From Pseudoxanthomonas gei (lineage in GTDB: Bacteria; Pseudomonadota; Gammaproteobacteria; Xanthomonadales; Xanthomonadaceae): DNA of 64,000 nt. Below are positions 17,102-26,438 of this stretch, piece by piece (position 1 is the stretch's first letter; every line of letters starts with the position of its first letter). Below the pieces are notes generated by a model. It searched no databases and was not told the origin of the DNA. It saw only the letters and a program-made list of their open reading frames with translations. The translations under genes were made by a program, and so were the position numbers. The stretch covers positions 186,001-250,000 of the forward strand of contig NZ_QOVG01000002.1 of assembly GCF_010119615.1 (NCBI RefSeq), written 5' to 3'.

Positions 17102-18148
17102 TCACGCCATCTGCCCGCGCGCCTCGCTTGGGGTGTGCCCGGTCCAGCGCTTGAAGGCACGGCGGAACTCGCGCGCGTCGGCGAAGCCGATGTGTCCGCC
17201 CACCTGGCTGATGGTCAGGTGGTGGTCGTGCAGCAGCTCCAGCGCGCGTTCGGTACGGATGCGGTCGTGCAGGCGGCTGAAGCTGATGCCGTCGGCGGCC
17301 AGTTGCCTGCGCAGCGTGCGTTCGCTCAGGTGCATCGCCCCGGCAATGGCCGCAAGCGTCGGATTCTCGCGCACGTGCTGGCGAAGGAAGCGCTCCACGG
17401 TCGCGGTCAATTCACCTTGCGGCGAGGCGATGTCAGCCAGCTGGCGGCGGCATAGCTCCAGTACCTGGCGTGCGATGACGGCGTTGTACGTGGGGAAGCT
17501 GAGCTGCATCCATTCGCTGCCGATCACCATGGCGTTGTGCGGGCGCTCGAAATGCAGCTCGCACTGGAACAGCTCGCGATAGCGCTCGACATGACCGGGA
17601 GCGGCGTAGGACAGCTCCAGTCGCAACGGGCGGAAGGCATCGCCCACCAGCTCGCGCGCCACCATCAACGAACTGGCGAACATCTCCTCGCACAGGAACG
17701 GCAGGATCGCCGGCATGGCCACGGGCGGGCGCGCGGTCATCGCCACTTCTGCCGGGTTGGAGATGTCGGTATCGATGTCCAGCATCGCGCCGGTGGTGCG
17801 CTGGTAGGTCATGCCCAGCAGCACCGCCTCGCCAAAGGTGGGCGCCGTCTTCATGGCCAGTCCAAGCAGCCCGAAGTTGCCCACGTCCTGCCTGCAGCCG
17901 AGCACCAGCCCCAGGTCCGGACGCCCCAGCGCTGTAATCGCTCGGGTCACCACCTCGCTGGCCTGGCGATAGGAGATGCGGGTCGCAGGGTCGTCGATCT
18001 CCTGTGGCTCCAGGCGCATGCCCCTGAACCATGTCGTGCTGTCGACGTTCTGTTCCCGAGCAAGCTGCATCAGCTGGCAAAGCATGTTGGTGGGAAGTAC
18101 GGCTGCGGCAAGTCTGGCCTCGTCGGCCATGTCCAGGGTGACGCGCAT
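17102..18148 (-). CDS. AraC-family transcriptional regulator (arabinose_bd-like N-domain plus HTH_18)
   Basis: 348 residues. The N-terminal two-thirds resembles the domain of OruR/ArgR-like AraC regulators (IDDPATRISYRQASEVVTRA, GRPDLGLVLGCRQ, GNFGLLGLAMKTAPTFGEAV). The C-terminal HTH pair includes AAIAGAMHLSERTLRRQLAA and ISQVGGHIGFADAREFRRAF followed by KRWTGHTPSEAR. GGAGG eight bases upstream supports ATG 18148; the frame is open far upstream but only as antisense of the neighbouring gene. It is divergent from the beta-helix/cytochrome/TonB genes, with 153 bp between starts, so it is the obvious candidate regulator of that cluster. The inducer is unknown. Confidence 0.9.
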   Translation of the reverse strand: MRVTLDMADEARLAAAVLPTNMLCQLMQLAREQNVDSTTWFRGMRLEPQEIDDPATRISYRQASEVVTRAITALGRPDLGLVLGCRQDVGNFGLLGLAMKTAPTFGEAVLLGMTYQRTTGAMLDIDTDISNPAEVAMTARPPVAMPAILPFLCEEMFASSLMVARELVGDAFRPLRLELSYAAPGHVERYRELFQCELHFERPHNAMVIGSEWMQLSFPTYNAVIARQVLELCRRQLADIASPQGELTATVERFLRQHVRENPTLAAIAGAMHLSERTLRRQLAADGISFSRLHDRIRTERALELLHDHHLTISQVGGHIGFADAREFRRAFKRWTGHTPSEARGQMA

Positions 18149-18241
18149 CGAAGCCCTCCAGCTTGTCCGCTTTGCCCCCCCAAGTATGCCGCTCCCGCCC
18201 TCACCGGCGTCAAGGACCCGCCACAGACTGCAACGTGAAGT

Positions 18242-18257
18242 CCGCGTGGATACGCGG
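18242..18257. promoter_or_regulatory. Possible operator dyad in the AraC/beta-helix divergent region
   Basis: CCGCGT (18242-18247) and ACGCGG (18252-18257) form a 6-bp dyad with a 4-base centre, 45 bases before the beta-helix gene start. AraC-type proteins usually bind direct repeats, so this may be only a chance palindrome in GC-rich DNA. Confidence 0.2.
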
Positions 18258-18301
18258 GCGTACTGCGCGACCCGTCCCGCCACCCTCCTGGAGAATGAGC
18301 A

Positions 18302-19552
18302 ATGCGACAGCACGTCGTCCGTCCGCATGTTGTTGCAGCCACCCTGTTGCTGGCACTGTCTGCCTGCCAGAAGGAAGCGGCCCCGCCGCCCAGCGCTGCC
18401 GTGGCCGCGGGTGACGCCGGCTTCGCCGCGCAGCTGCACGAGCGCCTGCTCGACGCCAAGCCCGGCGACGTGATCGACATTCCCCCCGGCAAGTTTTCCT
18501 TTGACCGCAGCCTCACCCTGCGCGCCAGCGGCATCACCATCCGCGGCGCGGGCATGGACAAGAGCGTGCTCAGCTTCAAGGGCCAGAAGGCCGGCGCCGA
18601 GGGCCTGCTGGTCAACGGTGACGATTTCACCATCGAAAACCTGACCATCGAGGACTCCAAGGGCGACGGCCTGAAGATCAGCGAATCGAAGAACGTGACC
18701 ATCCGCAGGGTCAAGGTGCAGTGGACCGGAGGACCCAGTACGAAGAACGGTGCTTATGGCCTGTATCCGGTGCTGACCAGGAACGTGCTGATCGAGGACT
18801 CGGTGGCGATCGGCGCCTCCGATGCGGGCATCTATGTGGGCCAGTCCGACGGCGTGATCGTGCGCCGCAGCCGCGCCGAGTCCAACGTGGCCGGCATCGA
18901 GATCGAGAACACCCTCAACGCCGACGTCTACGAGAACGTGGCAACGAAGAACACCGGCGGCATCCTGGTCTTCAACATGCCAAACCTGACCCAGCAGGGC
19001 GGCAACATCCGCGTCTTCAACAACAAGGTGATCGGCAACAACACCGCCAATTTCGGCGCCAAGGGCACGCCGGTGGCCAGCGTCCCGGCAGGCTCGGGGA
19101 TCGTGGTCAACGCCAACGACGACGTGGAGATCTTCGACAACGAGGTCGCCGACAATGCCACCGCCAACTTCATCATTTCCTCGGTGTATTCCACTGGATA
19201 CAAGGACTCCAGCATGGCCAAGGACTTCGATCCTTACCCGGAGCGCATCTACGTGCATGGCAACAAGGTTTCCGGTGGCGGGGATTCGCCCGATGGACTG
19301 GACCTGAAGACACTGAAGGTGGCCCTGTACGGGCTGGGTGGAAACTTCCCCGATGTGCTGTGGGACGGCTACTACAACAAGGACCGCCTGGTCGATGGCA
19401 AGAAGGCGGCCGGTCCCGAGATCTGCCTGCGTGATGTCAGTGGCGTCATCAATGCCGATGGCCCCGGTGGCTACAAGAATCCCAGCAAGGAGGCCAAATC
19501 CTTCGCATGCGACCTGACGCGGCTGCCTGCGGTCGACCTGGGGCGCGGCTGA
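18302..19552 (+). CDS. Parallel beta-helix repeat lipoprotein
   Basis: 416 residues. The N-terminus ends in lipobox LSAC (Cys22), so it should be an exported lipoprotein. From about residue 45 it reads GDVIDIPPGKFSFDRSLTL and then successive right-handed beta-helix rungs (TIRGAGMDKSVLSFKG, FTIENLTIEDSKGDGLKI, VTIRRVKVQW, VLIEDSVAIGASDAGIYVG, VIVRRSRAESNVAGIEIEN), resembling NosD/pectate-lyase folds. I recognise it as the family modelled as TIGR03805, usually paired with the gene that follows. No catalytic residues can be named. GGAG lies upstream of ATG 18302. It starts an apparent three-gene cluster and is divergent from the AraC-type regulator. Confidence 0.88.
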   Translation: MRQHVVRPHVVAATLLLALSACQKEAAPPPSAAVAAGDAGFAAQLHERLLDAKPGDVIDIPPGKFSFDRSLTLRASGITIRGAGMDKSVLSFKGQKAGAEGLLVNGDDFTIENLTIEDSKGDGLKISESKNVTIRRVKVQWTGGPSTKNGAYGLYPVLTRNVLIEDSVAIGASDAGIYVGQSDGVIVRRSRAESNVAGIEIENTLNADVYENVATKNTGGILVFNMPNLTQQGGNIRVFNNKVIGNNTANFGAKGTPVASVPAGSGIVVNANDDVEIFDNEVADNATANFIISSVYSTGYKDSSMAKDFDPYPERIYVHGNKVSGGGDSPDGLDLKTLKVALYGLGGNFPDVLWDGYYNKDRLVDGKKAAGPEICLRDVSGVINADGPGGYKNPSKEAKSFACDLTRLPAVDLGRG

Positions 19553-19558
19553 GCACCG

Positions 19559-20701
19559 ATGATGGCGTTGCGTGGAGTTGCCTTTCTGTGCGCCTTGCTG
19601 ATGCTGGCCGGCTGCAGGCGCGAGGAGGCGGGCGTCCGTTTTTTTCCCGAAGGCCAGCCGAAGTCGCTGGGTGAATGGCATGTCCTGAAGGTCGATGGCG
19701 GCCGGCTGTCCTTGAACGATGGTGTGGTGCCCTACGACCTCAATACGCCGCTGTTCAGCGACTACGCGCACAAGCTGCGCACCATCTGGATACCGAAGGG
19801 GAAAGCCGCGCGCTACGACGCGCAGCGCAGCTTCGATTTCCCGGTCGGCACGATCATCAGCAAGACCTTCTATTACCCGCTGCCCGGCGACGGTAAATGG
19901 GACGGCACGTCGGTCGCACGCACCAGCACGGGCAACGACCTGCAGGGCGGATCGCTGGACCTTTCCCGGGTGCGCCTGATTGAAACGCGCCTGCTGGTGC
20001 GACGCGAGGCAGGTTGGGATGCCATGCCGTATGTGTGGAACGAGGCCCAGACCGAAGCCGTGCTGAAGCGCGCCGGCGCGCTGCTGTCACTGGAACTGGT
20101 GGCGGCCGATGGCAGCCGCGAGGCCGCCAATTACCAGGTGCCCGACCAGAACCAGTGCGCCAGCTGCCACGCCACCGACAACAAGACCCGCGCGCTGCAT
20201 CCGATTGGCCTGAAGGCGCGCCACATCAACCGCGACTTCGCCTATTCCGGCGGCAGCGAGAACCAGCTCGCCCACCTGTCGCGGGTCGGCTACCTGGTGG
20301 GCGCCCCTGCCGCGGAGCAGGCCCCCCGCAATGCCGACTGGAAAGATGCGGCGCACGCGAAACTGGAAGACCGCGCCCGCGCCTACCTCGACGTCAACTG
20401 CGGCCATTGCCATAGCCAGACCGGCCCGGCCATCACTTCTGGCATGTGGCTCGACGCTGCCGTCAGCGATCGGTTGAAGCTCGGCTTCTGCAAGCAGCCG
20501 GTGGCGGCGGGCAAGGGGACCGGCAACCGCTTGTTCGATATCGCGCCCGGGCATGCCGATGCCTCGGTGCTGGTGTTCCGCATGGACAGCGACGATCCGT
20601 CGGTGATGATGCCGGAGCTGGGGCGGTCGGTGGTGCATCGCGAAGGCGTGCAGCTGGTCAGCGACTGGATCGATGCGCAAAAAGGCACGTGCGACTTTTG
20701 A
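19559..20701 (+). CDS. Di-heme c-type cytochrome lipoprotein (SO2930/HNE_0200-like)
   Basis: 380 residues. The signal peptide ends with lipobox LAGC (Cys19). Two heme-attachment sites are present: CASCH (Cys200, Cys203, His204) and CGHCH (Cys281, Cys284, His285). Between the signal and the first heme is a conserved region (PYDLNTPLFSDYAHKLR, FPVGTIISKTFYYP) that I associate with the TIGR03806/HNE_0200 family, described as the partner of beta-helix proteins like the one upstream. Only 6 bp separate the two genes. The pair is membrane-attached and presumably does redox chemistry in the periplasm or at the cell surface; substrate unknown. Confidence 0.87.
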   Translation: MMALRGVAFLCALLMLAGCRREEAGVRFFPEGQPKSLGEWHVLKVDGGRLSLNDGVVPYDLNTPLFSDYAHKLRTIWIPKGKAARYDAQRSFDFPVGTIISKTFYYPLPGDGKWDGTSVARTSTGNDLQGGSLDLSRVRLIETRLLVRREAGWDAMPYVWNEAQTEAVLKRAGALLSLELVAADGSREAANYQVPDQNQCASCHATDNKTRALHPIGLKARHINRDFAYSGGSENQLAHLSRVGYLVGAPAAEQAPRNADWKDAAHAKLEDRARAYLDVNCGHCHSQTGPAITSGMWLDAAVSDRLKLGFCKQPVAAGKGTGNRLFDIAPGHADASVLVFRMDSDDPSVMMPELGRSVVHREGVQLVSDWIDAQKGTCDF

Positions 20702-20820
20702 GGCCGGTGCACGTCGCCGGGTTGGCAATGCAGGGCATGGGGAAAGCGTTCATTGATGTAGGGAAGGCATGACGGCGCAGCCATTTCGGCGCGCCGCATC
20801 GCAATCAACGGGAGAGGACG

Positions 20821-23280
20821 ATGAAGTTGATCCAACGCGGTCTGGTGGTCGGGATGCGGCGCGCCCTGTTTGGCGGTTGCCTGCTGGCGGCGTCGGCGGG
20901 AACAGCCTTGGCGCAGCAGGCAGGGGCCGCGCCGGCCGAACCGGCGCCGCCCGCGGACACCGGGGCCGTGCAAGCCACCACCCTGGACCGGATCATGGTG
21001 ACCGCGCAGAGCCGCGAGCAGGAACTGCAGGACGTGCCTATAGCGCTGCAGGTGGTGGATGAGTCCCTGATCCGCGACCTGGCCGCGGAGAACATCGGCG
21101 ACCTGGACAGCTTCGTGCCCGGCCTGGTGGTCAGCGACAGCCAGCCGACGCAAGCCAGCTTCCGGCTGCGCGGCATCAGCACCGGGGATTTCGGCATCGG
21201 CACCGACCCGGCGGTCGGCGTGTATGTCGATGGTGTCTATGCCGGGCGCGGTGGTGGCACCGTGCTGCCGTTCCTGGACGTGGAGCGGGTGGAAGTCTTG
21301 AAGGGACCGCAGGGGACGCTGTTCGGGCGCAACTCGGCAGCCGGCGCGGTCTCGATCATCACCAAGCGCCCCACCGACGAGGTGGAGGGGCGGGTCAAGC
21401 TGCGCCTGGGCAACTACGACAAGCGTTACCTGGAGGGCATGTTCAATACGCCTGCCGGTGACAACGCGGCCTTCCGCCTCAATGCGCTGGTCAACCGCAG
21501 CGACGGCTGGCTGCAGGACGCAGCCACCGGCAAGAACCTCAATGGCGATGACAACTGGGCCACGCGCGCGGCCTTTCGCTGGGACATCAGCGACAACACC
21601 CAAGCGCTGTTGAGCTGGGACCATGAAAAGCTGGACCAGAAATCGCATCCCACCATTGGCATCGTCCCGCTGCCACCCGCGCCCGGGCTGCCGGCATTCC
21701 CGGTGGACACGGACGCCTACCTGGATCCGCGTGACCAGCCCATCTACAGCGACCTGGTCGACAACACCGAGGCGCGGAATTTCGACGGCGTGACCCTGAT
21801 CGTGGACCATGCACTCGAGTGGGGCCACCTGACCTCCACCAGTGCCTGGCGCGATTTCGACACCGTCAACCGCGCCGAGGAGGACGGCACCAACCGGCGC
21901 TACCTCTATATCGACACCGCCAACCGCGAGGAGAACACCAGCTGGTACCAGGAGTTCAAGTTCAGCGGTGGCAGCGGCAAGCTCGACTGGGTCGCGGGCG
22001 CCAGCTACTACCAGGAAAAGGCGAAGCAGGCGAGCGAGGTGAATGCCTTCAGCGATACGGTCAACACGATCACCATCACCCAGGATGTGTGGGGGCCGTT
22101 CGGCGGCTTGTTTGCCTTTGCCGATACCCTGCTGGCAGGCGCGGGCGTCAACGCATCGCTGCTGGGGCATCCCTGGCAGGAGGCCTACCTGAATACGCTG
22201 GATTCGAAGGCATACGCGGTGTTCGGCGATGTCATCTGGCACGCCACCGACAAGCTGAACCTTACTTTCGGCCTGCGTTATACGCGCGACGAAAAGGATT
22301 TCACCTGGTACAACGCGCGGCGCACTGCGCCCGGGTTCGACGCGGTGCTCGATCAGGCCGAAGCGGCGGGATTGTTTGAAGCATTGGGCATACCCCGCGG
22401 TTTCCTGGTGTTCGATATCGCCTTCGTCGATCCCATCTCCGAGGCCAACAAGGGCGTGACCACCCGTGCCGGCAACGCCTGGAGCGACTTCAGCCCGCGC
22501 TTCGTCATCGACTATAACCCCGGCGAGGACACCATGCTGTTCGCCTCGCTCGCCAAGGGCTACAAGGCAGGCGGCTTCAACACCTTTGCCCGGGGCGCCT
22601 CGATCGACAACGAAGATGTGTGGAACTTCGAGACCGGCATCAAGCGGTCCCTGGCCGACGAACAGCTGCAGTTCGAGGCCTCGGCCTACTACTACGTCTA
22701 CGACAACCGCCAGGCGCTGCGCCTGGACACCACCACCAGCATCCCGCGCTACGTCACCGATACCAGCGACCAGACGGCCTGGGGTATCGATTTCAGCCTG
22801 CGCTGGCAGCCGACCCGGGCAGTGAGCGTGGACTTCAACACCGCCTGGATAGATTCCACCTACAAGAACTACATCACGCCCGAAGGCCAGGACCTGGAAG
22901 GCCAGCCCACGGGTGAGCCCCTGTGGTCGTTCGCCACCGGCGTCAACTACGACCTGGACCTGGCTTCGAACGGCGGGGTCAGGTTTTCCCTGCGGCATTC
23001 CTATCGCGGCAGCACCCGCTGCAATTCCGGATCCGGCAGCCAGGGCAATTGCGGGCGCTACCAGGCCTTCTCCATCGGTGGCGAACAGAACCGTACCGAC
23101 CTGTACGTGCAGTGGCGCTCGCCTGCCGATGCGTGGGGCGTGGCCGTGTATGCGAACAACCTGTTCGACAACCAGTACGTGACCGGATTGAACAGCTACG
23201 GCACCACGGTCTTCGGAACCACCGGTGCCGGCATCAGCGAACCGCGCTTCTACGGCCTGGAGCTGCTACACAAGTTCTGA
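20821..23280 (+). CDS. TonB-dependent outer-membrane receptor
   Basis: 819 residues with a signal peptide (cleavage after ALA near residue 31). A TonB-box-like stretch (LDRIMVTAQSR) precedes the plug domain (VPIALQVVDESLI, FRLRGIST, VYVDGVYAG, RVEVLKGPQGTLFGRNSAAGAVSIITKRP). A 22-strand-type barrel follows and ends in the usual terminal aromatic (FYGLELLHKF). GGAGAGGACG is well placed before ATG. It lies 119 bp behind the di-heme cytochrome gene, same strand, with no terminator visible, so it is likely co-regulated. The ligand is unknown; the plug type is like the receptors for siderophores, vitamins or hydrophobic carbon compounds. Confidence 0.92.
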   Translation: MKLIQRGLVVGMRRALFGGCLLAASAGTALAQQAGAAPAEPAPPADTGAVQATTLDRIMVTAQSREQELQDVPIALQVVDESLIRDLAAENIGDLDSFVPGLVVSDSQPTQASFRLRGISTGDFGIGTDPAVGVYVDGVYAGRGGGTVLPFLDVERVEVLKGPQGTLFGRNSAAGAVSIITKRPTDEVEGRVKLRLGNYDKRYLEGMFNTPAGDNAAFRLNALVNRSDGWLQDAATGKNLNGDDNWATRAAFRWDISDNTQALLSWDHEKLDQKSHPTIGIVPLPPAPGLPAFPVDTDAYLDPRDQPIYSDLVDNTEARNFDGVTLIVDHALEWGHLTSTSAWRDFDTVNRAEEDGTNRRYLYIDTANREENTSWYQEFKFSGGSGKLDWVAGASYYQEKAKQASEVNAFSDTVNTITITQDVWGPFGGLFAFADTLLAGAGVNASLLGHPWQEAYLNTLDSKAYAVFGDVIWHATDKLNLTFGLRYTRDEKDFTWYNARRTAPGFDAVLDQAEAAGLFEALGIPRGFLVFDIAFVDPISEANKGVTTRAGNAWSDFSPRFVIDYNPGEDTMLFASLAKGYKAGGFNTFARGASIDNEDVWNFETGIKRSLADEQLQFEASAYYYVYDNRQALRLDTTTSIPRYVTDTSDQTAWGIDFSLRWQPTRAVSVDFNTAWIDSTYKNYITPEGQDLEGQPTGEPLWSFATGVNYDLDLASNGGVRFSLRHSYRGSTRCNSGSGSQGNCGRYQAFSIGGEQNRTDLYVQWRSPADAWGVAVYANNLFDNQYVTGLNSYGTTVFGTTGAGISEPRFYGLELLHKF

Positions 23281-23339
23281 CGCACTGACGCGGCAAGTTC
23301 TGACTGGCGCTAACCCGGCGCGGTCGGCATCCTAGCCAG

Positions 23340-25445
23340 ATGCCGTCCGCGCCACGCAGCGAAGAACCCGCCTTCAACCAGCCCATTGCCGGACAACTGT
23401 CCGGGGTGGGACCGCGCGTGGCGGAGAAGCTTGCCGCGCGTGGCCTGCTGACCTTGCAGGACCTGTGGCTGCACCTGCCGCTGCGCTACGAGGACCGCAC
23501 CCAGCTCACTCCCATCCGCAACCTGCAGCCCGGGGTGGCCGCGCAGGTGGAGGGCCGCGTGGAAGCGGTGGAGCGTGGCTTCCGTTACCGGCCCATGCTG
23601 CGGGTGGCGATCGGCGATGACTCCCAGGCGACGCTGGTGCTGCGGTTCTTCCATTTCCGTGCTGCGCAGGTGGCCCAGTTCGCCCCGGGCACCGTGGTGC
23701 GTTGCTACGGCACGCCCAAGCCTGGACAGCAGGGGCTGGAGATCGTGCATCCCAGCTATCGCGTGCTGGGCGACGTGGATTCCCCCGATCTCGGCGAGGC
23801 CCTGGATCCGGTCTATCCCGCGGTCGAAGGCATCGGCCCGGCTTCCATGCGCAAGCTCATCGCCCAGGCTCTGGACCGCCTGCCGGATGACCAGGCACTG
23901 GAATTGCTGCCGGCGGACATGCTGCGTGGCCTGGGCCTGCCCTCGTTGCGTCAGGCACTGCTCGGCATGCACCGGCCGGCACGCGACACCGACCTGGCCG
24001 CCCTGGCCATCGGCAAGCATCCGGCGCAGCAAAGGCTCGCGCTGGAAGAACTGTTGGCGCACAACCTCAGCCTGCGCCGGCAACGGATCGCGCTGCAGCG
24101 GCATCGCGCCCCGGAGCTTCCTGGCAAGGGCGCACTCGTGCAGCAGTTGCAGGCCGCATTGCCGTTCGCGCTGACTGGCGCGCAAGAGCGGGTCTTCGCC
24201 CAGATCCGCCACGACCTGGCACAGGCTTCGCCAATGCTGCGCCTGGTCCAGGGGGACGTGGGCAGCGGCAAGACGGTGGTGGCAGCGATGGCCGCCATGC
24301 TGGCGGTGGAAAGCGGCAAGCAGGCCGCCCTGGCCGCGCCGACCGAACTGTTGGCCGAGCAGCACCTGGCCAACCTGCGGAGCTGGCTGGAACCGTTGGG
24401 CATCCGCGTGGTCTGGCTGGCAGGCAAGGTCACGGGCAAGGCGCGCGCCGAAACGATGGCGGCGGTGGCCTCGGGGGCAGCGCAGGTGGTGGTGGGTACG
24501 CATGCATTGATGCAGGAAGCCGTGGTGTTCCACGACCTGGCGCTGGCCATCGTCGATGAGCAGCATCGCTTCGGCGTGCACCAGCGCCTGGCCCTGCGCG
24601 ACAAGGGCGCTTCCGGCGAGTCGGTGCCGCACCAGCTGATCATGACGGCCACGCCCATCCCGCGCACGCTGGCCATGGCCGCTTACGCCGACCTGGACGT
24701 GTCGGCGATCGACGAGCTGCCGCCAGGCCGCACGCCGGTGCAGACCATCGCGCTCAGTGGCGAGCGCCGCCCGGAACTGGTGGAACGCATCCGCGCCGCC
24801 TGTGCCGAAGGGCGGCAGGCCTACTGGGTCTGCACCCTGATCGACGACAGCGACGAAGTCGTGGCGCAGGCGGCGCAGGGCACCTACGAGGCACTGTCGG
24901 TGCAACTGCCCGAATTGCGGGTCGGGCTGGTGCATGGGCGCATGAAGCAGGCCGACAAGCAGCAGACCATGCGCGCGTTCAAGGCCGGGGACATCGATCT
25001 GCTGGTGGCGACGACCGTCATCGAAGTCGGCGTGGATGTGCCCAACGCGTCGCTGATGATCGTGGAGAACGCCGAGCGGCTGGGCCTTGCCCAGTTGCAC
25101 CAGCTGCGCGGCCGGGTAGGGCGCGGCGCGGCCGCTTCCAATTGCGTGCTGCTGTACCAGGCGCCGTTGTCGCTGATGGCCAGGCAGCGCCTGGCGACCA
25201 TGCGTGAAACCAGCGATGGCTTCGTCATCGCCGAAAAGGACCTCGAACTGCGCGGTCCCGGCGAGCTGCTGGGAACGCGCCAGACCGGGCTGCCCGCATT
25301 CCGCGTGGCCGATCTTGCCCGCGACGCGGGACTGCTGCCACAGGTACGCGAACTGGCGGATCGATTGCTGGCCGATTCGCCGGACATCGCCGACCGCATC
25401 ATCGCCCGCTGGGTCGGCGGGGCGGCGCGCTACGCATCCGCCTAG
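23340..25445 (+). CDS. recG: ATP-dependent DNA helicase RecG
   Basis: 701 residues, full length. RecG remodels stalled replication forks and Holliday junctions. The N-terminal wedge/OB region (about 15-170) contains LSGVGPRVAEKLAARGL and LHLPLRYEDRT. The helicase core has Walker A GDVGSGKTVVA, the DEQH motif in IVDEQHRFGV, MTATPIPRTLA, and the C-terminal VIEVGVDVPNA and QLRGRVGRG motifs. The C-terminal TRG-like segment includes ELLGTRQTG. ATG 23340 gives the expected family length. The neighbour downstream is a nucleoside hydrolase; recG ends 46 bp before it, so they may be co-transcribed. Confidence 0.96.
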   Translation: MPSAPRSEEPAFNQPIAGQLSGVGPRVAEKLAARGLLTLQDLWLHLPLRYEDRTQLTPIRNLQPGVAAQVEGRVEAVERGFRYRPMLRVAIGDDSQATLVLRFFHFRAAQVAQFAPGTVVRCYGTPKPGQQGLEIVHPSYRVLGDVDSPDLGEALDPVYPAVEGIGPASMRKLIAQALDRLPDDQALELLPADMLRGLGLPSLRQALLGMHRPARDTDLAALAIGKHPAQQRLALEELLAHNLSLRRQRIALQRHRAPELPGKGALVQQLQAALPFALTGAQERVFAQIRHDLAQASPMLRLVQGDVGSGKTVVAAMAAMLAVESGKQAALAAPTELLAEQHLANLRSWLEPLGIRVVWLAGKVTGKARAETMAAVASGAAQVVVGTHALMQEAVVFHDLALAIVDEQHRFGVHQRLALRDKGASGESVPHQLIMTATPIPRTLAMAAYADLDVSAIDELPPGRTPVQTIALSGERRPELVERIRAACAEGRQAYWVCTLIDDSDEVVAQAAQGTYEALSVQLPELRVGLVHGRMKQADKQQTMRAFKAGDIDLLVATTVIEVGVDVPNASLMIVENAERLGLAQLHQLRGRVGRGAAASNCVLLYQAPLSLMARQRLATMRETSDGFVIAEKDLELRGPGELLGTRQTGLPAFRVADLARDAGLLPQVRELADRLLADSPDIADRIIARWVGGAARYASA

Positions 25446-25491
25446 TGTCATGCGGTATGCGAAACTCATGCGTCTACAAGGAAGGCAAGAA

Positions 25492-26430
25492 ATGACCGAC
25501 AAGATCCCATTGCTGATCGACACCGACCCGGGCGTGGACGACGCGCTGGCCCTGCTGATGGCTTTCAACGACACCCGCCATGCATTGGTGGGCCTGACCA
25601 TCGCTGCCGGCAATGTGGGCCTGGATCACACCGTGCGCAATGCGCTCAAGCTGTGCGAAGTCGCGGGCCGGGAGGACGTGCCGGTGTACGCCGGTTGCGC
25701 CGAGCCACTGCTGCACCCGGCGGTGGATGCCGCGCACGTGCACGGTCTGGATGGATTCGGTGATATCGGGTTCGAGCCGGCGGCACGCGGGGCCGAGGCC
25801 GAGCATGCAGCGCTGGCGATCCTGCGCCTGTCGCACGAACATGCGGGCAGGTTGCTGCTGGTCGCGCTGGGTCCACTGACCAATATCGCGTTGGCGCTCA
25901 AGCTGGATCCGAGTTTGCCCGGGCGCGTCCACCGGTTCGTGGTGATGGGTGGTGCGGTCACCGCACACGGCAACATCACCGCTGCCGCCGAATTCAACAT
26001 TGCCTTCGACCCGGAAGCCGCACATGTGGTGTTCCAGGCTTTCCCCCGGCTTGACCTGGCTGACTGGGAGGCGGTGATCGCCCACGGTTTCCTGCACACG
26101 CGCGCCGCCACCTGGCTGCAGGCCGAGTCGTCGCGCGCCCGTTTCTACGACCGGATTTCCATGAAGACCCGCAACTGGTCCGCCGATTCGCGTGGCGAGC
26201 GCTGGCATTCGGCTGATGCGTTGGCCATGGCCTACGCGCTGGAACCGGACGGGGCCCAGGAGCTGGCCGAGCGCCCGGTAGCGATCGAGCTGGCCGGCAC
26301 CCTGACCCGCGGCGCCACCATCGTTGACTGGAACCGGCAACATGGACGGCCCGACAATGCCCGCCTGCTCATGCGCTATGACCAGCAGCGTTTCGAAACC
26401 CTGGTCCAGGCTGCCCTGGCGGCCATTTGA
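25492..26430 (+). CDS. Inosine/uridine-preferring nucleoside hydrolase (IUNH family)
   Basis: 312 residues. Family members hydrolyse the N-glycosidic bond of ribonucleosides in salvage. The calcium-binding signature IDTDPGVDDALAL (Asp10, Asp12, Asp16, Asp17) is at the N-terminus. LLLVALGPLTNIALAL, VVMGGAV, AAEFNIAFDPEAA and the C-terminal RWHSADALAMAYAL (histidine near the base pocket) complete the fold. AAGGAAGG upstream of ATG 25492 supports this start; ATG codons at 25450 and 25468 are in frame but lack conserved sequence. Base preference cannot be read from the sequence. The gene follows recG closely. Confidence 0.92.
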   Translation: MTDKIPLLIDTDPGVDDALALLMAFNDTRHALVGLTIAAGNVGLDHTVRNALKLCEVAGREDVPVYAGCAEPLLHPAVDAAHVHGLDGFGDIGFEPAARGAEAEHAALAILRLSHEHAGRLLLVALGPLTNIALALKLDPSLPGRVHRFVVMGGAVTAHGNITAAAEFNIAFDPEAAHVVFQAFPRLDLADWEAVIAHGFLHTRAATWLQAESSRARFYDRISMKTRNWSADSRGERWHSADALAMAYALEPDGAQELAERPVAIELAGTLTRGATIVDWNRQHGRPDNARLLMRYDQQRFETLVQAALAAI

Positions 26431-26438
26431 GGGGTAGG

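Noticed and set aside
17102-19771. An 889-codon frame that would fuse a long N-terminus to the AraC regulator
   Set aside because: The upstream part is antisense to the beta-helix gene; conserved sequence and a GGAGG site start at 18148.
20383-22998. An 871-codon minus-strand frame across the TonB-receptor gene
   Set aside because: The plus-strand receptor has signal peptide, plug and barrel signatures; the minus frame lacks any motif.
25204-26430. A longer nucleoside hydrolase extending into recG
   Set aside because: The added N-terminus overlaps conserved recG sequence in another frame; the family begins at the MTDKIPLLIDTDPG position.
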